A stretch of DNA of 64,000 nucleotides from Amycolatopsis endophytica (GCF_013410405.1 NZ_JACCFK010000002.1:1736001-1800000), one strand, 5' to 3'. Numbered from the stretch's first letter, positions 10,089 through 18,902 are shown. A program made the numbers and translations. The notes: generated by a model not told the origin, from the letters alone.

Positions 10089-10805
10089 GTGACGGACGAA
10101 CTCATCAGACCCGCCGAAGGTCCCGAACTGGCGGACGCGCTCAGCGCGGTCGTGCGCACGCTCGAGCCGGAGCCGGACGTCGAGCAGACGGTCACGAACA
10201 TCGTCCGAACCGTGACCGGCTCGGTGCCGGGAACCGAGGACGCGGGGATCTCACTGCTCGACGGCGGCAGCCTGTCCTCCGTCGCCCCGTCCAGCGAGCG
10301 GGTCGCGCGACTCGACGAGCTGCAGCACAAGCTCGGCGAGGGCCCCTGCGTGGACGCCGTGTTCGAAGACGTCGCCTATCGCACGGGTGACGTCGGCCTG
10401 GACCAGCGCTGGCCGCAGTTCGGTGCCGGTGCCGCCGAGCTCGGGGTCCGCTCGATGCTGGCGATCCGCCTCTACACGGGGAAAACGCTGCTGGGCGCGC
10501 TGAACCTGTACTCCTCGGAGCGTGACGCGTTCGACGAGTCGGCCGAGCACGTGGGCGGGCTGTTCGCGGCACACGCGGCGGTCGCGCTGGCCGGTTCGCG
10601 CGCGCAGCAGCAGCTGCGCAGCGCCCTGGAGTCCCGCGACGTCATCTCGATGGCGAAGGGGATTTTGATGGAACGGCACCGCGTCACCGACGACCAGGCG
10701 TTCCACCTGCTGGTGCGCGCCTCGCAGAACTCGAACCGCAAGCTGCACGACGTGGCCCGCTGGCTCGTCACCGGCACCAACAACGCCATCAACGACGGTC
10801 AGTAG
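10089..10805 (+). CDS. GAF and ANTAR domain-containing regulator
   Basis: About 238 residues. A GAF-like sensory domain (roughly 15-160, including LDELQHKLGEGPCVDAV and LGVRSMLAIRLY) precedes an ANTAR RNA-binding domain (LESRDVISMAKGILMERHRV, ending HDVARWLVTG). ANTAR proteins bind paired hexaloop hairpins in nascent RNA to antiterminate. The GTG at 10089 is chosen because TAAGAC lies about 7 nt upstream, as for a leaderless transcript. An in-frame ATG at 10071 would add six residues. The signal sensed is unknown. Confidence 0.82.
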   Translation: MTDELIRPAEGPELADALSAVVRTLEPEPDVEQTVTNIVRTVTGSVPGTEDAGISLLDGGSLSSVAPSSERVARLDELQHKLGEGPCVDAVFEDVAYRTGDVGLDQRWPQFGAGAAELGVRSMLAIRLYTGKTLLGALNLYSSERDAFDESAEHVGGLFAAHAAVALAGSRAQQQLRSALESRDVISMAKGILMERHRVTDDQAFHLLVRASQNSNRKLHDVARWLVTGTNNAINDGQ

Positions 10806-10825
10806 AGCATGTTTCGAAAGCAAAG

Positions 10826-11593
10826 CTAGCCGAACGAGCCACCTCGCCCGGCGCCCGCCGTGAAGCGCTGCACTCCTTCCGCGGCTTCGGCGAGTGAGGC
10901 CATGCCGTGCCGCCATTCGCCTGCCATCGCGGCCTGCTCGTCGAGCCCGTCCTGTTCGAGCAGCGACAGCCGGTCCTGGCGCAGGCACGTCTGCGGGAGC
11001 CGGGCGAGCGCGGCGGCCAGCTCCTCGGCCGCGGCGCGTTCGGTGCCCGCCGCGACGACGCGGTTCGCCAGGCCCATCGCCAGTGCCTCGTCCGCGGGCA
11101 CCGGCCGTCCGGTGAGCACGAGGTCCATCGCCCTGCTCACGCCGATCAGGCGGGGCAGCCGGACCGTGCCGCCGTCGATGAGCGGCACACCCCAGCGGCG
11201 GCAGAACACGCCGAACACCGCGTCGTCCGCGGCGACCCGCAGGTCGCACCACAGGGCCAGTTCGAGCCCGCCCGCCACCGCGTGCCCGGCGACCGCGGCG
11301 ATGACCGGTTTGCCCAGGCGCAGCCGCGTCGGGCCCATCGGACCGGGGCCGTCGTCGCCGAGGCGGTTGCCGCGTTCGGTGCCCATCGCCTTGAGGTCGG
11401 CCCCTGCGCAGAACGTGCCGCCCTCGCCCCAGAGCACGGCGACCGCGGCGGAATCGTCGGCGTCGAACGCCTCGAATGCCTCCAGCAGGGCTCGCGCGGT
11501 GGGCCCGTCGACCGCGTTGCGGGCGTGCGGGCGGGACAGGATGACGGTGTGCACCGGGCCATCGACCTCGACCCGGACCGCGGACTCGGCCAT
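10826..11593 (-). CDS. Crotonase/enoyl-CoA hydratase family protein
   Basis: 255 residues with crotonase oxyanion-hole loops: ARNAVDGPTA near residue 25, GTFCAGADLKAMG near 60 and AGHAVAGGLELALWCDLRVA near 105. Where classical hydratases have a catalytic Glu, it reads FGVFCRRWGVPLIDGGT, so it belongs to the common actinobacterial subgroup with uncertain reaction. It starts 4 nt after the NAD(P)-binding gene and is the last gene of a four-gene unit led by the B12-binding MerR regulator. True substrate unknown. Confidence 0.8.
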   Translation of the reverse strand: MAESAVRVEVDGPVHTVILSRPHARNAVDGPTARALLEAFEAFDADDSAAVAVLWGEGGTFCAGADLKAMGTERGNRLGDDGPGPMGPTRLRLGKPVIAAVAGHAVAGGLELALWCDLRVAADDAVFGVFCRRWGVPLIDGGTVRLPRLIGVSRAMDLVLTGRPVPADEALAMGLANRVVAAGTERAAAEELAAALARLPQTCLRQDRLSLLEQDGLDEQAAMAGEWRHGMASLAEAAEGVQRFTAGAGRGGSFG

Positions 11594-11597
11594 GCGA

Positions 11598-12899
11598 TCA
11601 CGCTGTCACAGGAGTACGCAGCCGGGCAATGCCCTGGGCCATCGCCGCGAACACCACGCCCAGCACCGGCGCGCCCGCCTTCCAGTAGAGGTGCCCGGCC
11701 AGACCGCGCGGCTCGAAGACGGCCCGCTGCCGGTAGCGGCATCCGCCCGGTTCGGGCGTGACGGACAACTCCAGCCAGCCCCGGCCCGGCACCACCCGCG
11801 GCAAGTCCAGCCGCAGCACACGGGGCTCGCCCGCCGGCCACCAGCCGCGGTGCCCGCCGATCGACTCGACCACCGCCCACAGCCGGTCCGGCGAGGCGGT
11901 GCTGTGGCATTCGCGGACGTCCTCGTAGACCGATCCGCCGCTCCACGCCGGATCGGACGGCAGCGGATCCGAGGGCAGCGGGTCGGGCCACGGCTCCCCG
12001 GCGCGGCGGGTGTGTGCCAGCGCCAGGCGGAGAGCGTCGTCGTAGCCCGTCGGCTCCGGGTCGGGAATATGCTCGGCGATGTCGTGTTCACGGCAGACGA
12101 CCTCGTGCACGAGCGACTCGACCAGCGGTACGGCGATCCTGCGCGGCACCGGGGTGACGACGTCGATCCACTGCGCGGACAACCTCGGCGTGAGCACCGG
12201 CACCGGCACGACCACCCGCCGCGGGAGGTCGGCGACCGCCGCGAACCGCCGCATCATCCGCAGGTAGGTGAGCACGTCCGGGCCGCCGATGTCGAAGGCG
12301 CGGCTGACCTCCGGCGGCAGGTCCGCGGCGTGCACGAGGTAGTGCAGCACGTCCCGCACGGCGATCGGCTGCACCCGGTTGTGCACCCAGCGCGGCGTGA
12401 CCATCGCGGGCAGGCGTTCGGTGAGGTGGCGCAGCATCTCGAAGCTCGCCGACCCGGAGCCGACCACGATCGCGGCCCGCAGCACGGCGGTGGGCACGCC
12501 GGATTCGAGGAGGATCCGCCCGACTTCGGCGCGGGAGGCGAGGTGGTCGGACAGCTTGCCGGGCGGGGTGAGGCCGCCGAGGTAGACGATCCGCCGCACC
12601 CCGGCTTCGGCCGACGCGTCGGCGACGATGTGCGCGGCGAGCCGGTCGCGCTGCACGAAGTCGCGCTGGTGGAGTGCGTGGACCAGGTAGTAGACGACGT
12701 CCTGGCCGTCCAGCGCGGCGGCCACGGAGGCAGCGTCGGTGACGTCGGCCCGGACGATCTCGGCGCGCGGACGCCAGGGCACGTCGTCCAGTTTGGCCGT
12801 CGTGCGTACCGCGGCACGCACCTCGTGGCCCGCCTCCAGCAGCTCAGGGACGAGGCGGCAGCCGAGGTAGCCGCTCGCGCCGAAGACCACGCACCGCAC
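11598..12899 (-). CDS. NAD(P)-binding SDR-like protein with shortened DUF2867 C-terminal domain
   Basis: 433 residues. The N-terminus is an atypical SDR/NmrA-like Rossmann fold (VVFGASGYLGCRLVPELLEA, residues 4-23; VVYYLVHAL near 69). The C-terminus resembles DUF2867/SRPBCC-type (GGHRGWWPAG, WLELSVTPEPGGCRYRQRAV, LYWKAGAPVLGVVFAAMAQG). Relatives recalled as near 480-500 residues carry a Trp-rich stretch between GGxRGWW and the RLDLP segment that appears to be missing here. It sits 4 nt from both neighbours. Similar genes are recalled near light-responsive LitR/CarH and carotenoid or photolyase clusters, so a membrane-lipid or isoprenoid redox role is a guess. Confidence 0.75.
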   Translation of the reverse strand: MRCVVFGASGYLGCRLVPELLEAGHEVRAAVRTTAKLDDVPWRPRAEIVRADVTDAASVAAALDGQDVVYYLVHALHQRDFVQRDRLAAHIVADASAEAGVRRIVYLGGLTPPGKLSDHLASRAEVGRILLESGVPTAVLRAAIVVGSGSASFEMLRHLTERLPAMVTPRWVHNRVQPIAVRDVLHYLVHAADLPPEVSRAFDIGGPDVLTYLRMMRRFAAVADLPRRVVVPVPVLTPRLSAQWIDVVTPVPRRIAVPLVESLVHEVVCREHDIAEHIPDPEPTGYDDALRLALAHTRRAGEPWPDPLPSDPLPSDPAWSGGSVYEDVRECHSTASPDRLWAVVESIGGHRGWWPAGEPRVLRLDLPRVVPGRGWLELSVTPEPGGCRYRQRAVFEPRGLAGHLYWKAGAPVLGVVFAAMAQGIARLRTPVTA

Positions 12900-12903
12900 G
12901 GCG

Positions 12904-13662
12904 TCAGCCGAGCGTCGCGGAACGGCCGCCGCGCGCCAGCCGCAGCCCGGCCGCGACCACGACCAGGGCGACCCCGGTCAGCGCGGTCGCGACGACGGCG
13001 GTCGCGGGGGTGGCGACGGCGATCCAGGTCAGTGCCCAGGCGACGGCGAGCGCGTAACCCGCGACCGCTCGCCAGCGCGAGACGACCCAGACGGTGACAG
13101 CCGCGGTGGCGAGCGTGGCGGCACCGGCCAGGACGACCGCGACGGTGTCCGGCGGGCGGATACCGAGCGCGGCGCCGGTGGTCGCGGCTCCGGCGACCGT
13201 CGCCGCCGTCACCCAGCCCGCGTAGAGCCCGAGCGGGATGTGCAGCAGGAGCCGGTCGGCCCAGCCGCGGGCGGGGCCCAGTTTCGCGAAGGCGGTCAGC
13301 AGGCACGCCAGCAGCGCGACGATGACGACCTCGGACACGACGATCCAGTGCTGCGTGAACACCACGATCCAGGCCGCGTTGAGCACGCCGGACACGGCGA
13401 GCCACCATCCCGTCCGGCGGTGCACGTCGCGGTGGCGCTGGGCGGGCAGGGCCTGCCACACCGCCGTGACCAGCAGGACCGCGTAGATCAGCGACCAGAT
13501 CGTGAACGCCGTGCCCGCCGGGAGCAGCAGGGTCGGATGGGAGTTGGCCACGTCCCCGACCGGCTCGCCGGTCAGGCCCGCTCCCCCGGCCGTCCCCGCC
13601 ACGAACTGCAGCGCCGCCGTCACCAGCACCGCCCCTGCACGCGGGCCGTCGGATGTCCTCAC
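12904..13662 (-). CDS. TspO/MBR-like tryptophan-rich sensory protein
   Basis: 252 residues from GTG 13662, which has GGAGG at 13673-13677. An upstream GTG at 13743 has no SD. At least six hydrophobic segments are seen, with the TspO-like elements FTIWSLIYAVLLVTAVWQAL, GVLNAAWIVVFTQHW and LYAGWVTAATVAGAA. TspO proteins bind porphyrins and respond to light or oxidative stress. Position directly after a B12-binding MerR photoreceptor-like gene fits that theme. Longer than classical 160-residue TspO, like other actinobacterial members. Confidence 0.72.
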   Translation of the reverse strand: MRTSDGPRAGAVLVTAALQFVAGTAGGAGLTGEPVGDVANSHPTLLLPAGTAFTIWSLIYAVLLVTAVWQALPAQRHRDVHRRTGWWLAVSGVLNAAWIVVFTQHWIVVSEVVIVALLACLLTAFAKLGPARGWADRLLLHIPLGLYAGWVTAATVAGAATTGAALGIRPPDTVAVVLAGAATLATAAVTVWVVSRWRAVAGYALAVAWALTWIAVATPATAVVATALTGVALVVVAAGLRLARGGRSATLG

Positions 13663-13747
13663 CGGATCCCCGCCTCCTTCGTCGCCATCCGGTGGGCTTC
13701 CTCCTGGAGCGGCCGCGTAAACGGTGGTGCTCGGTTCGGGCACGAAT

Positions 13748-14629
13748 TCAGCTGAGAGCTTCGACCGCCTCCGCGAGGGTCCGCAGCCGTTCCGTGCCGG
13801 TGGGCACCGCGACCCGCTCCCAGCCCGGACCTGCCACGAACAGGCGCGTGTCCGTCAGTTCCCCGACCGGGACCTGCCTCGCCAGATCCTCCGTATGCGC
13901 CCAGACGACGGTGGCCGCGGGTCTGCGGGTTGCCACGGCCGTGACGAGCGAGTGCGGTGGTACGCGGGCGCCCAGCGAGATGGTGCCGCGGCCGCGTTCG
14001 GCGAGAGCGTGGCGCAGCACTTCCAGCGGCAGGGAGTGCTGTTCGTCCGGGGCGCAGGCCAGCAGGACCGACGCGGCGCTCGTGGTGCCGGGCGGGATGG
14101 CGTGCAGTGCGGCGATGATGCCGTCGGTGGCCAGATGCTCGACCTCGACCGGGCCGCCCGGCTCGGCGCAGCGCTCCCCCAGCTCCCGCAGGAACGGCAC
14201 GAGCAGCTTCTGCCAGGTGTCCACCGTGCCGTGACGGTCGAGAAAGCCGACCACGATGCGGCGGAAGGCGTCCGGGTCCAGTTTCTCCGCTGCACCGCGC
14301 AGGGAGCGTCGCCGCCGGGAGGCGACACGGTCCGGCAGCTCCCCCGGCATCGTTGCCGGGGGCGCGGCGCCCGTGCTCACCGTCGCAGCCGCACTGGCCA
14401 CCGGGACGCCCTGCCGCACGAGGTGCACCACCCGTTCCAGGCGCCGCAGGTCGCCGGCCGTGTAGCGGCGGTGCCGCCCCGGCTCGCGGGAACTCGGGCC
14501 GAGGCCGTGCCTGCGGTCCCAGCTCCGCAGCGTCGCGACCGCGACACCGAGCCGGCTCGCCACCGCGGCCGGGGTCAGCACCGCCTCGGGCGGCATCGCC
14601 TCCCGCGCGGCCGGCCCCGTGCGGCTCAT
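13748..14629 (-). CDS. MerR family regulator with cobalamin-binding domain (CarH/LitR-like)
   Basis: 293 residues from ATG 14629. The N-terminus is a MerR winged helix (LTPAAVASRLGVAVATLRSW to GRHRRYTAGDLRRLERVVHL). The C-terminus resembles the B12 photoreceptor domain: TWQKLLVPFLRELG with Trp139, VEVEHLATDG with Glu164-His165 (comparable to CarH Glu141-His142), and DEQHSLPLEVL with His198 as candidate axial ligand (CarH His177). In that family adenosylcobalamin drives tetramer DNA binding in the dark, and light releases it. It heads the operon with the TspO-like, NAD(P)-binding and crotonase genes. Light control is inferred from these residues. Confidence 0.82.
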   Translation of the reverse strand: MSRTGPAAREAMPPEAVLTPAAVASRLGVAVATLRSWDRRHGLGPSSREPGRHRRYTAGDLRRLERVVHLVRQGVPVASAAATVSTGAAPPATMPGELPDRVASRRRRSLRGAAEKLDPDAFRRIVVGFLDRHGTVDTWQKLLVPFLRELGERCAEPGGPVEVEHLATDGIIAALHAIPPGTTSAASVLLACAPDEQHSLPLEVLRHALAERGRGTISLGARVPPHSLVTAVATRRPAATVVWAHTEDLARQVPVGELTDTRLFVAGPGWERVAVPTGTERLRTLAEAVEALS

Positions 14630-14843
14630 CAGTCCACGCCTCCCGAAAGGTGTCCGCACCGCCCTGCCCGCGGCGCACCCTTCGATTGTGCAACATTCGC
14701 GCCGGACCCGGTCGCGGATCAACTCAGTGACCGGAACGCGCCGCCACGAACGTCAGCCGCGGGTGGCCCGCGAGGGTGCCGGGCCGGACCCGCTGAGGCG
14801 GTGATCGCCGTGCTCCGGGCGCGCCCGTCTAGGGTTCGGGCTT
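14630..14843. promoter_or_regulatory. Divergent promoter region of the B12-MerR operon and a crotonase
   Basis: The region holds a short dyad TTGTGCAA (14686-14693) and, for the rightward crotonase gene, a leaderless-type -10 TAGGGT (14830-14835) 8 nt before its GTG. On the minus strand TTGATC (about 14718) could be a -35. The MerR operator could not be fixed with confidence. Confidence 0.35.
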
Positions 14844-15614
14844 GTGACTGTGCGCCTGGAGACCGAGCCGAGCGGGCTGGCCGTGCTGACGATCGACGCG
14901 GGGCCGCTCAACCTGTACACACTGGATCTGCACGCGGACTTCGACGCCGCGCTGGACCGCCTCGGGGACGCGCGGGCCCTGCTGGTCCGTGCCGAGGGCA
15001 AGATCGTGAGCGGCGGGGTGGACGTGTCGCTGTTCGCGGCGCAGGAGACGCCGGAGCAGGCCAAGGAGATGTTCGACCGGATGCTGGCGCTGCCGGAGAA
15101 GATCGCGGCGCTGGAGATCCCGACGGTGTTCGCGGCGCACGGGTTGTGCCTGACGTGGGCGTTCGAGGTCGCGGTGGCGTGCGACCTGATCCTGGCGGCG
15201 TCGAGTGCGTCGTTCGGCCTGGTCGAGAAGGTGGTCGGGTTGACGCCGACGATGGGCGGCACGCAGCGGCTGGCCGCGCGGGCCGGCGTCGGCCGGGCGA
15301 AGGAGTTCGTCATGACCGGCGAGCGGTACCCGGCTTCGGCGCTGGAGCACTGGGGTGTGGTGAACCGCGTCCTGCCCGACGACGGCTTCGACGCCGCCGC
15401 ACGCGCCTTCGCGACCGCCTTGGCGGAGGGCCCGACCCGCGCCCACGCGGCGACGAAGAAGGTGCTGGACCACTTCTCGGCAGGCGGCGTCGCCGAGGCG
15501 AACACCCACATCACGACGATCGCCGCGGACCTCTACCGCACGGAGGACCTGCGCAACGCGGTCCGGTCGTTCCTCGCGGAGGGGCCGGGGAAGGCGAAGT
15601 TCACCGGCCGCTGA
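14844..15614 (+). CDS. Enoyl-CoA hydratase/isomerase family protein
   Basis: 256 residues, GTG start, probably leaderless (TAGGGT 8 nt upstream). Crotonase fold: EGKIVSGGVDVSLFA around residue 51, AAHGLCLTWAFEVAVACDLI near 97, then FGLVEKVVGLTPTMGGTQRL with a Glu in the usual catalytic region. The second oxyanion loop is unusual (LCLTWAFE rather than GxGxGGGxE). Monocistronic between the divergent MerR operon and the convergent fahA. The acyl-CoA substrate is unknown. Confidence 0.82.
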   Translation: MTVRLETEPSGLAVLTIDAGPLNLYTLDLHADFDAALDRLGDARALLVRAEGKIVSGGVDVSLFAAQETPEQAKEMFDRMLALPEKIAALEIPTVFAAHGLCLTWAFEVAVACDLILAASSASFGLVEKVVGLTPTMGGTQRLAARAGVGRAKEFVMTGERYPASALEHWGVVNRVLPDDGFDAAARAFATALAEGPTRAHAATKKVLDHFSAGGVAEANTHITTIAADLYRTEDLRNAVRSFLAEGPGKAKFTGR

Positions 15615-15658
15615 TCGCCCCTCCGGCCCGGCATGACCGCACGCCGGGGCAGGTCTCG

Positions 15659-16831
15659 TCATTGTCGGGCCGGAAGGATCCTCCCCCGCACCTCGCCGAA
15701 GCCGATGCGGCCCGCTGTGCCCGGCGCGGTGGCCGAGATGGTGACCTCGTCGCCGTCGAGGAGGAACGAGCGGTCCTCGCCGTTGACCGTCACCGGCTCC
15801 TTGCCGCCCCAGGTCAGTTCGATGAACGCGCCGCGCTGGTCCCTCTCCGGACCGGAGATCGTCCCCGACGCGAACAGGTCACCGGTCCTGGACGAGGCGC
15901 CGTTGACCGTCAGGTGCGCCAGCATCTGCGCGGGCGACCAGTACATCTCGCGGTAGGGCGGGCGCGTGACCTCCTGCCCGTTCCACACCACCGACAGGTC
16001 GATGTCCAGGCCCCAGTCCGCGGACTCCCGCAGGTAGGGCAACGGCTCCGGGTCCTGCGCTGGGGTCGGCACGCGGGCGGCGTCCAGCGCGAGCAGCGGC
16101 ACGACCCACGGCGAGATCGACGTCGCGAAGCTCTTGCCCAGGTTCGGGCCCAGCGGCACGTACTCCCAGGCCTGGATGTCGCGCGCGGACCAGTCGTTGA
16201 CCAGCACGGCACCGAACACGTGCTTCGGGAAGTCCTGCGTGGACACCGGCGAACCCAGTGTCGACGGGACGCCGACGATGAAGCCCAGTTCGGCCTCGAT
16301 GTCCAGCCGCCGGGATTCGCCGAACGACGGCGCGGCCTCGTCCGGCGCCTTGCGCTGTCCGCACGGCCGCACGATGTCCGTGCCCGAGACGACGACCGTC
16401 CCGGCCCGCCCGTGATAGCCCACCGGCAGGTGCTTCCAGTTCGGCATCAGGGGTTCGGCGTCCGGCCGGAACAACCGGCCCAGGTTGGACGCGTGGTGCT
16501 CGGAGCAGTAGAAGTCCACGTAGTCCGCGACCTCGACCGGCAGGTGCAGCTCCACTTCGGACACCGGGAAGACCGCCGCATCGGGCACGTCGCCGGTGAC
16601 CAGCTCGGTGATCCGCTGACGCACCGCAACCCAGCGGTCGTGGCCCTGCGCCATGAACGCGTTCAGCGACGGGCGGGCGAACACGTCGTCGCCGAGCGCC
16701 ACGGCCAGGTCCACCACGGAATCCCCGGCACGGACGCCGACGCGTGGCGCTGTGCCGGGCGTGGAGAACACGCCGTAGGGCAGGTTGGCCACCCCGAACA
16801 ACGAGCCTTCGGGGATGTCGATCCTGGTCAC
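15659..16831 (-). CDS. fahA: Fumarylacetoacetase
   Basis: 390 residues. It hydrolyses 4-fumarylacetoacetate to fumarate and acetoacetate, the final step of tyrosine/homogentisate breakdown. FAH signatures: VDFYCSEHHASNLGRLFRP with the catalytic-region His, LPVGYHGRAGTVVVSG, the metal and substrate segment EAELGFIVG, and VNDWSARDIQAWEYVPLGPN. It overlaps the preceding unknown gene by 4 bp and is the last gene of the hmgA operon. Confidence 0.95.
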   Translation of the reverse strand: MTRIDIPEGSLFGVANLPYGVFSTPGTAPRVGVRAGDSVVDLAVALGDDVFARPSLNAFMAQGHDRWVAVRQRITELVTGDVPDAAVFPVSEVELHLPVEVADYVDFYCSEHHASNLGRLFRPDAEPLMPNWKHLPVGYHGRAGTVVVSGTDIVRPCGQRKAPDEAAPSFGESRRLDIEAELGFIVGVPSTLGSPVSTQDFPKHVFGAVLVNDWSARDIQAWEYVPLGPNLGKSFATSISPWVVPLLALDAARVPTPAQDPEPLPYLRESADWGLDIDLSVVWNGQEVTRPPYREMYWSPAQMLAHLTVNGASSRTGDLFASGTISGPERDQRGAFIELTWGGKEPVTVNGEDRSFLLDGDEVTISATAPGTAGRIGFGEVRGRILPARQ

Positions 16832-17652
16832 GCCGTCACTCCTCCTTCCAGCGCCGAGGCCGGGACCAGTCCCAGGTCCGCCAGCTCGGCCACCGGTTCG
16901 TCGATGCTGCAGGTCCCGAACGAGCGGAACACCCCGCGCGCACCCGGGTCCACTTCGGACACCAGCTCCGCCACCCGCGCGCCGTCGCGCTCCGCGAGCA
17001 ACGCCACCAGCTCGCTTTCGGAAGCCTCACACCGCGCGGCGGCCGTCGCCAGCAGCAGGTTCAGGAACCCGTGCTGTTCGAACCCCGTCGAGGGGTCGGT
17101 GTTGCGCAGGGCGTGGTGCAGGCCCGCGGTCGCCTTGAACGGAACACCGGCACGCACGACGGCGAGCACCGCGGCGGCCAGCTCCGCCTCGTCCGGGTAG
17201 AGCGAAGCCTGCACCCCGCCGGTGCGGAACTTGGCCTGGTGCCCGGTCTTCGCGCAGGTCGCGATCACCTCGGCGCGCCGGTCGTCGCGCGGGATCTCCA
17301 CGAACACCGGTACGTCACCGGCGACCTCCAGCGCGCGGAAGAATTCCGGCACCGAAGACTCCGCGGGCACCGCGACCTCGAACCCCACGAGCCGCACCGG
17401 GAGGTCGGCGGCCCGGCCCAGAGCGTCCGGCAGCTGGGCCGGGCCGCCGGGCGCGGTCACCGCCAGATCCAGCGGATCCGAGACGACCGCGCCCAGTTCG
17501 GCGAGCGCGGGTGCGGCCAGGATCAGCGGGCCGACCAGCTCGCCGTAGCCCGACGCGAGGTGCTTCGCATGGTCGGGCACCGCCTGGTCCAGGGGCTTGA
17601 GGCCCGGCGGAAACACCGCCGCGTCGTCGAGGAATCCACGGAACAGGCTCAC
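16828..17652 (-). CDS. Conserved protein of the homogentisate operon, function unknown
   Basis: 274 residues from GTG 17652, which overlaps the hmgA stop by GTGA. Nine further upstream codons are open but lie inside hmgA. Recognisable stretches: SLFRGFLDDAAVFPPGLKPL at the start, KFRTGGVQASLYPDEAELAA, VPFKATAGLHHALRNTD and GFLNLLLATAAA. The alternating beta/alpha pattern with conserved KFRTGG and KATAGLHH looks like a barrel-type fold. Similar proteins are recalled next to hmgA/fahA in actinobacteria. It might replace maleylacetoacetate isomerase, which is absent here, but nothing in the sequence proves that. Confidence 0.7.
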   Translation of the reverse strand: MSLFRGFLDDAAVFPPGLKPLDQAVPDHAKHLASGYGELVGPLILAAPALAELGAVVSDPLDLAVTAPGGPAQLPDALGRAADLPVRLVGFEVAVPAESSVPEFFRALEVAGDVPVFVEIPRDDRRAEVIATCAKTGHQAKFRTGGVQASLYPDEAELAAAVLAVVRAGVPFKATAGLHHALRNTDPSTGFEQHGFLNLLLATAAARCEASESELVALLAERDGARVAELVSEVDPGARGVFRSFGTCSIDEPVAELADLGLVPASALEGGVTA

Positions 17653-18839
17653 TGCGGCCCCCGCCCGGCCCAGGTCCACGCGTAGTTCGGGTCCTCGGCC
17701 GCGCGACCCCCCTCGCCCAGTTCGAGCGGGCGGAACGTGTCGACCATGACGGCCAGCTCGTCGAAGTACTCGACGCCGATGCTGCGTTCGTAGGCGCCGG
17801 GCTGGGGGCCGTGCGAATGCCCGCCGGGGTGCAGCGAGATCGAGCCCTGCCCGATGCCGGAGCCCTTGCGGGCCTCGTAGTCGCCGCCGCAGTAGAACAT
17901 GACCTCGTCGGAGTCCACGTTGGAGTGGTAGTACGGCACCGGGATGGACAGCGGGTGGTAGTCCACCTTGCGGGGCACGAAGTTGCAGATGACGAAGTTG
18001 TCGCCCTCGAACACCTGGTGCACGGGCGGCGGCTGGTGCACGCGCCCGGTGATCGGCTCGAAGTCGCTGACGTTGAACGTGTACGGGTACAGGCAGCCGT
18101 CCCAGCCGACGACGTCGAACGGGTGCTGCGGGTACACGAACCGCGTGCCGACAAGTCCGCTGCTGCCGCGGTGCTTGATCAGCACCTCGACGTCGGTGCC
18201 CTCGGCCAGCAGCGGTTCGGACGGCCCGTGCAGATCGCGCTCGCAGTAGGGCGCGTGCTCCAGCAGCTGACCGTACTTCGACAGGTACCGCTTGGGTGGC
18301 GTGATGTGCGAGTTCGCCTCGATGGCGTACGCACGCACCTGGCCGTCGGGCAGCCAGCGGTGCGTGGTGGCGCGCGGCAGCATCACGTAGTCGCCCTGCT
18401 TGAACGACAACGCGCCGAACACCGTCTCGACGACGCCCTCACCGGACTCGATGTAGACGCACTCGTCGCCGATCGAGTTGCGGTAGAGCGGCGAGACCTC
18501 GCCTGCCGCGACGTAGGAGATGCGCACGTCGCCGTTGCCGAGCACGAGCCGCCGTCCGGTGACGATGTCGCGGGACTTCCACTCCTCGCCCCCGAACAGG
18601 TCATGCAGCTTGAGGTGCCGCGGCTTGAGCGGATGGTTCGCCTCGGTGGTCAGGTCCGGAAGCTCCCAGACCGACGAGCCGACGATCGCCGACGGGATGT
18701 TGCGGTGGTAGAGCAGCGAGGAGTCGGCGGAGAAACCCTCCTCCCCCATCAGCTCCTCGTAGTACAGGCCACCCTCGGGTGTGCGGTGCTGGGTGTGCCG
18801 CTTGGGGGGAACCGCGCCGACCTGCCGGTAGTACGCCAT
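17649..18839 (-). CDS. hmgA: Homogentisate 1,2-dioxygenase
   Basis: 396 residues. Cupin-fold Fe(II) enzyme opening the homogentisate ring to maleylacetoacetate. Metal and active-site motifs in the C-terminal half: PVHQVFEGDNFVICNFVPRK, YHSNVDSDEVMFYCGG with His and Glu ligands, and SLHPGGHSHGPQPGAYE with further His. First gene of hmgA-unknown-fahA, with a MarR-type operator 26 bp upstream of its ATG. Confidence 0.95.
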   Translation of the reverse strand: MAYYRQVGAVPPKRHTQHRTPEGGLYYEELMGEEGFSADSSLLYHRNIPSAIVGSSVWELPDLTTEANHPLKPRHLKLHDLFGGEEWKSRDIVTGRRLVLGNGDVRISYVAAGEVSPLYRNSIGDECVYIESGEGVVETVFGALSFKQGDYVMLPRATTHRWLPDGQVRAYAIEANSHITPPKRYLSKYGQLLEHAPYCERDLHGPSEPLLAEGTDVEVLIKHRGSSGLVGTRFVYPQHPFDVVGWDGCLYPYTFNVSDFEPITGRVHQPPPVHQVFEGDNFVICNFVPRKVDYHPLSIPVPYYHSNVDSDEVMFYCGGDYEARKGSGIGQGSISLHPGGHSHGPQPGAYERSIGVEYFDELAVMVDTFRPLELGEGGRAAEDPNYAWTWAGRGPQ

Positions 18840-18864
18840 GACCTCGCCTCCTTGCCGGTCCTAT

Positions 18865-18884
18865 GTAGTTAATGTATGTACTAC
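18865..18884. promoter_or_regulatory. MarR-type operator upstream of hmgA
   Basis: 20-bp dyad GTAGTTAATGTATGTACTAC between marR (stop 18903) and hmgA (start 18839). The pattern GTAGTTAATGnnTnnACTAC recurs at 19453-19472 in front of marR. Two matching sites flanking one regulator strongly suggest its operators. Confidence 0.7.
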
Positions 18885-18902
18885 TTTGCCGGAGCGCAAG
18901 GA

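Noticed and set aside
15615..15658. Weak CCCGGC/GCCGGG hairpin between crotonase and fahA
   Set aside because: Six-bp GC stem without U-tract or mirror symmetry; too common in this GC-rich DNA to call a terminator.
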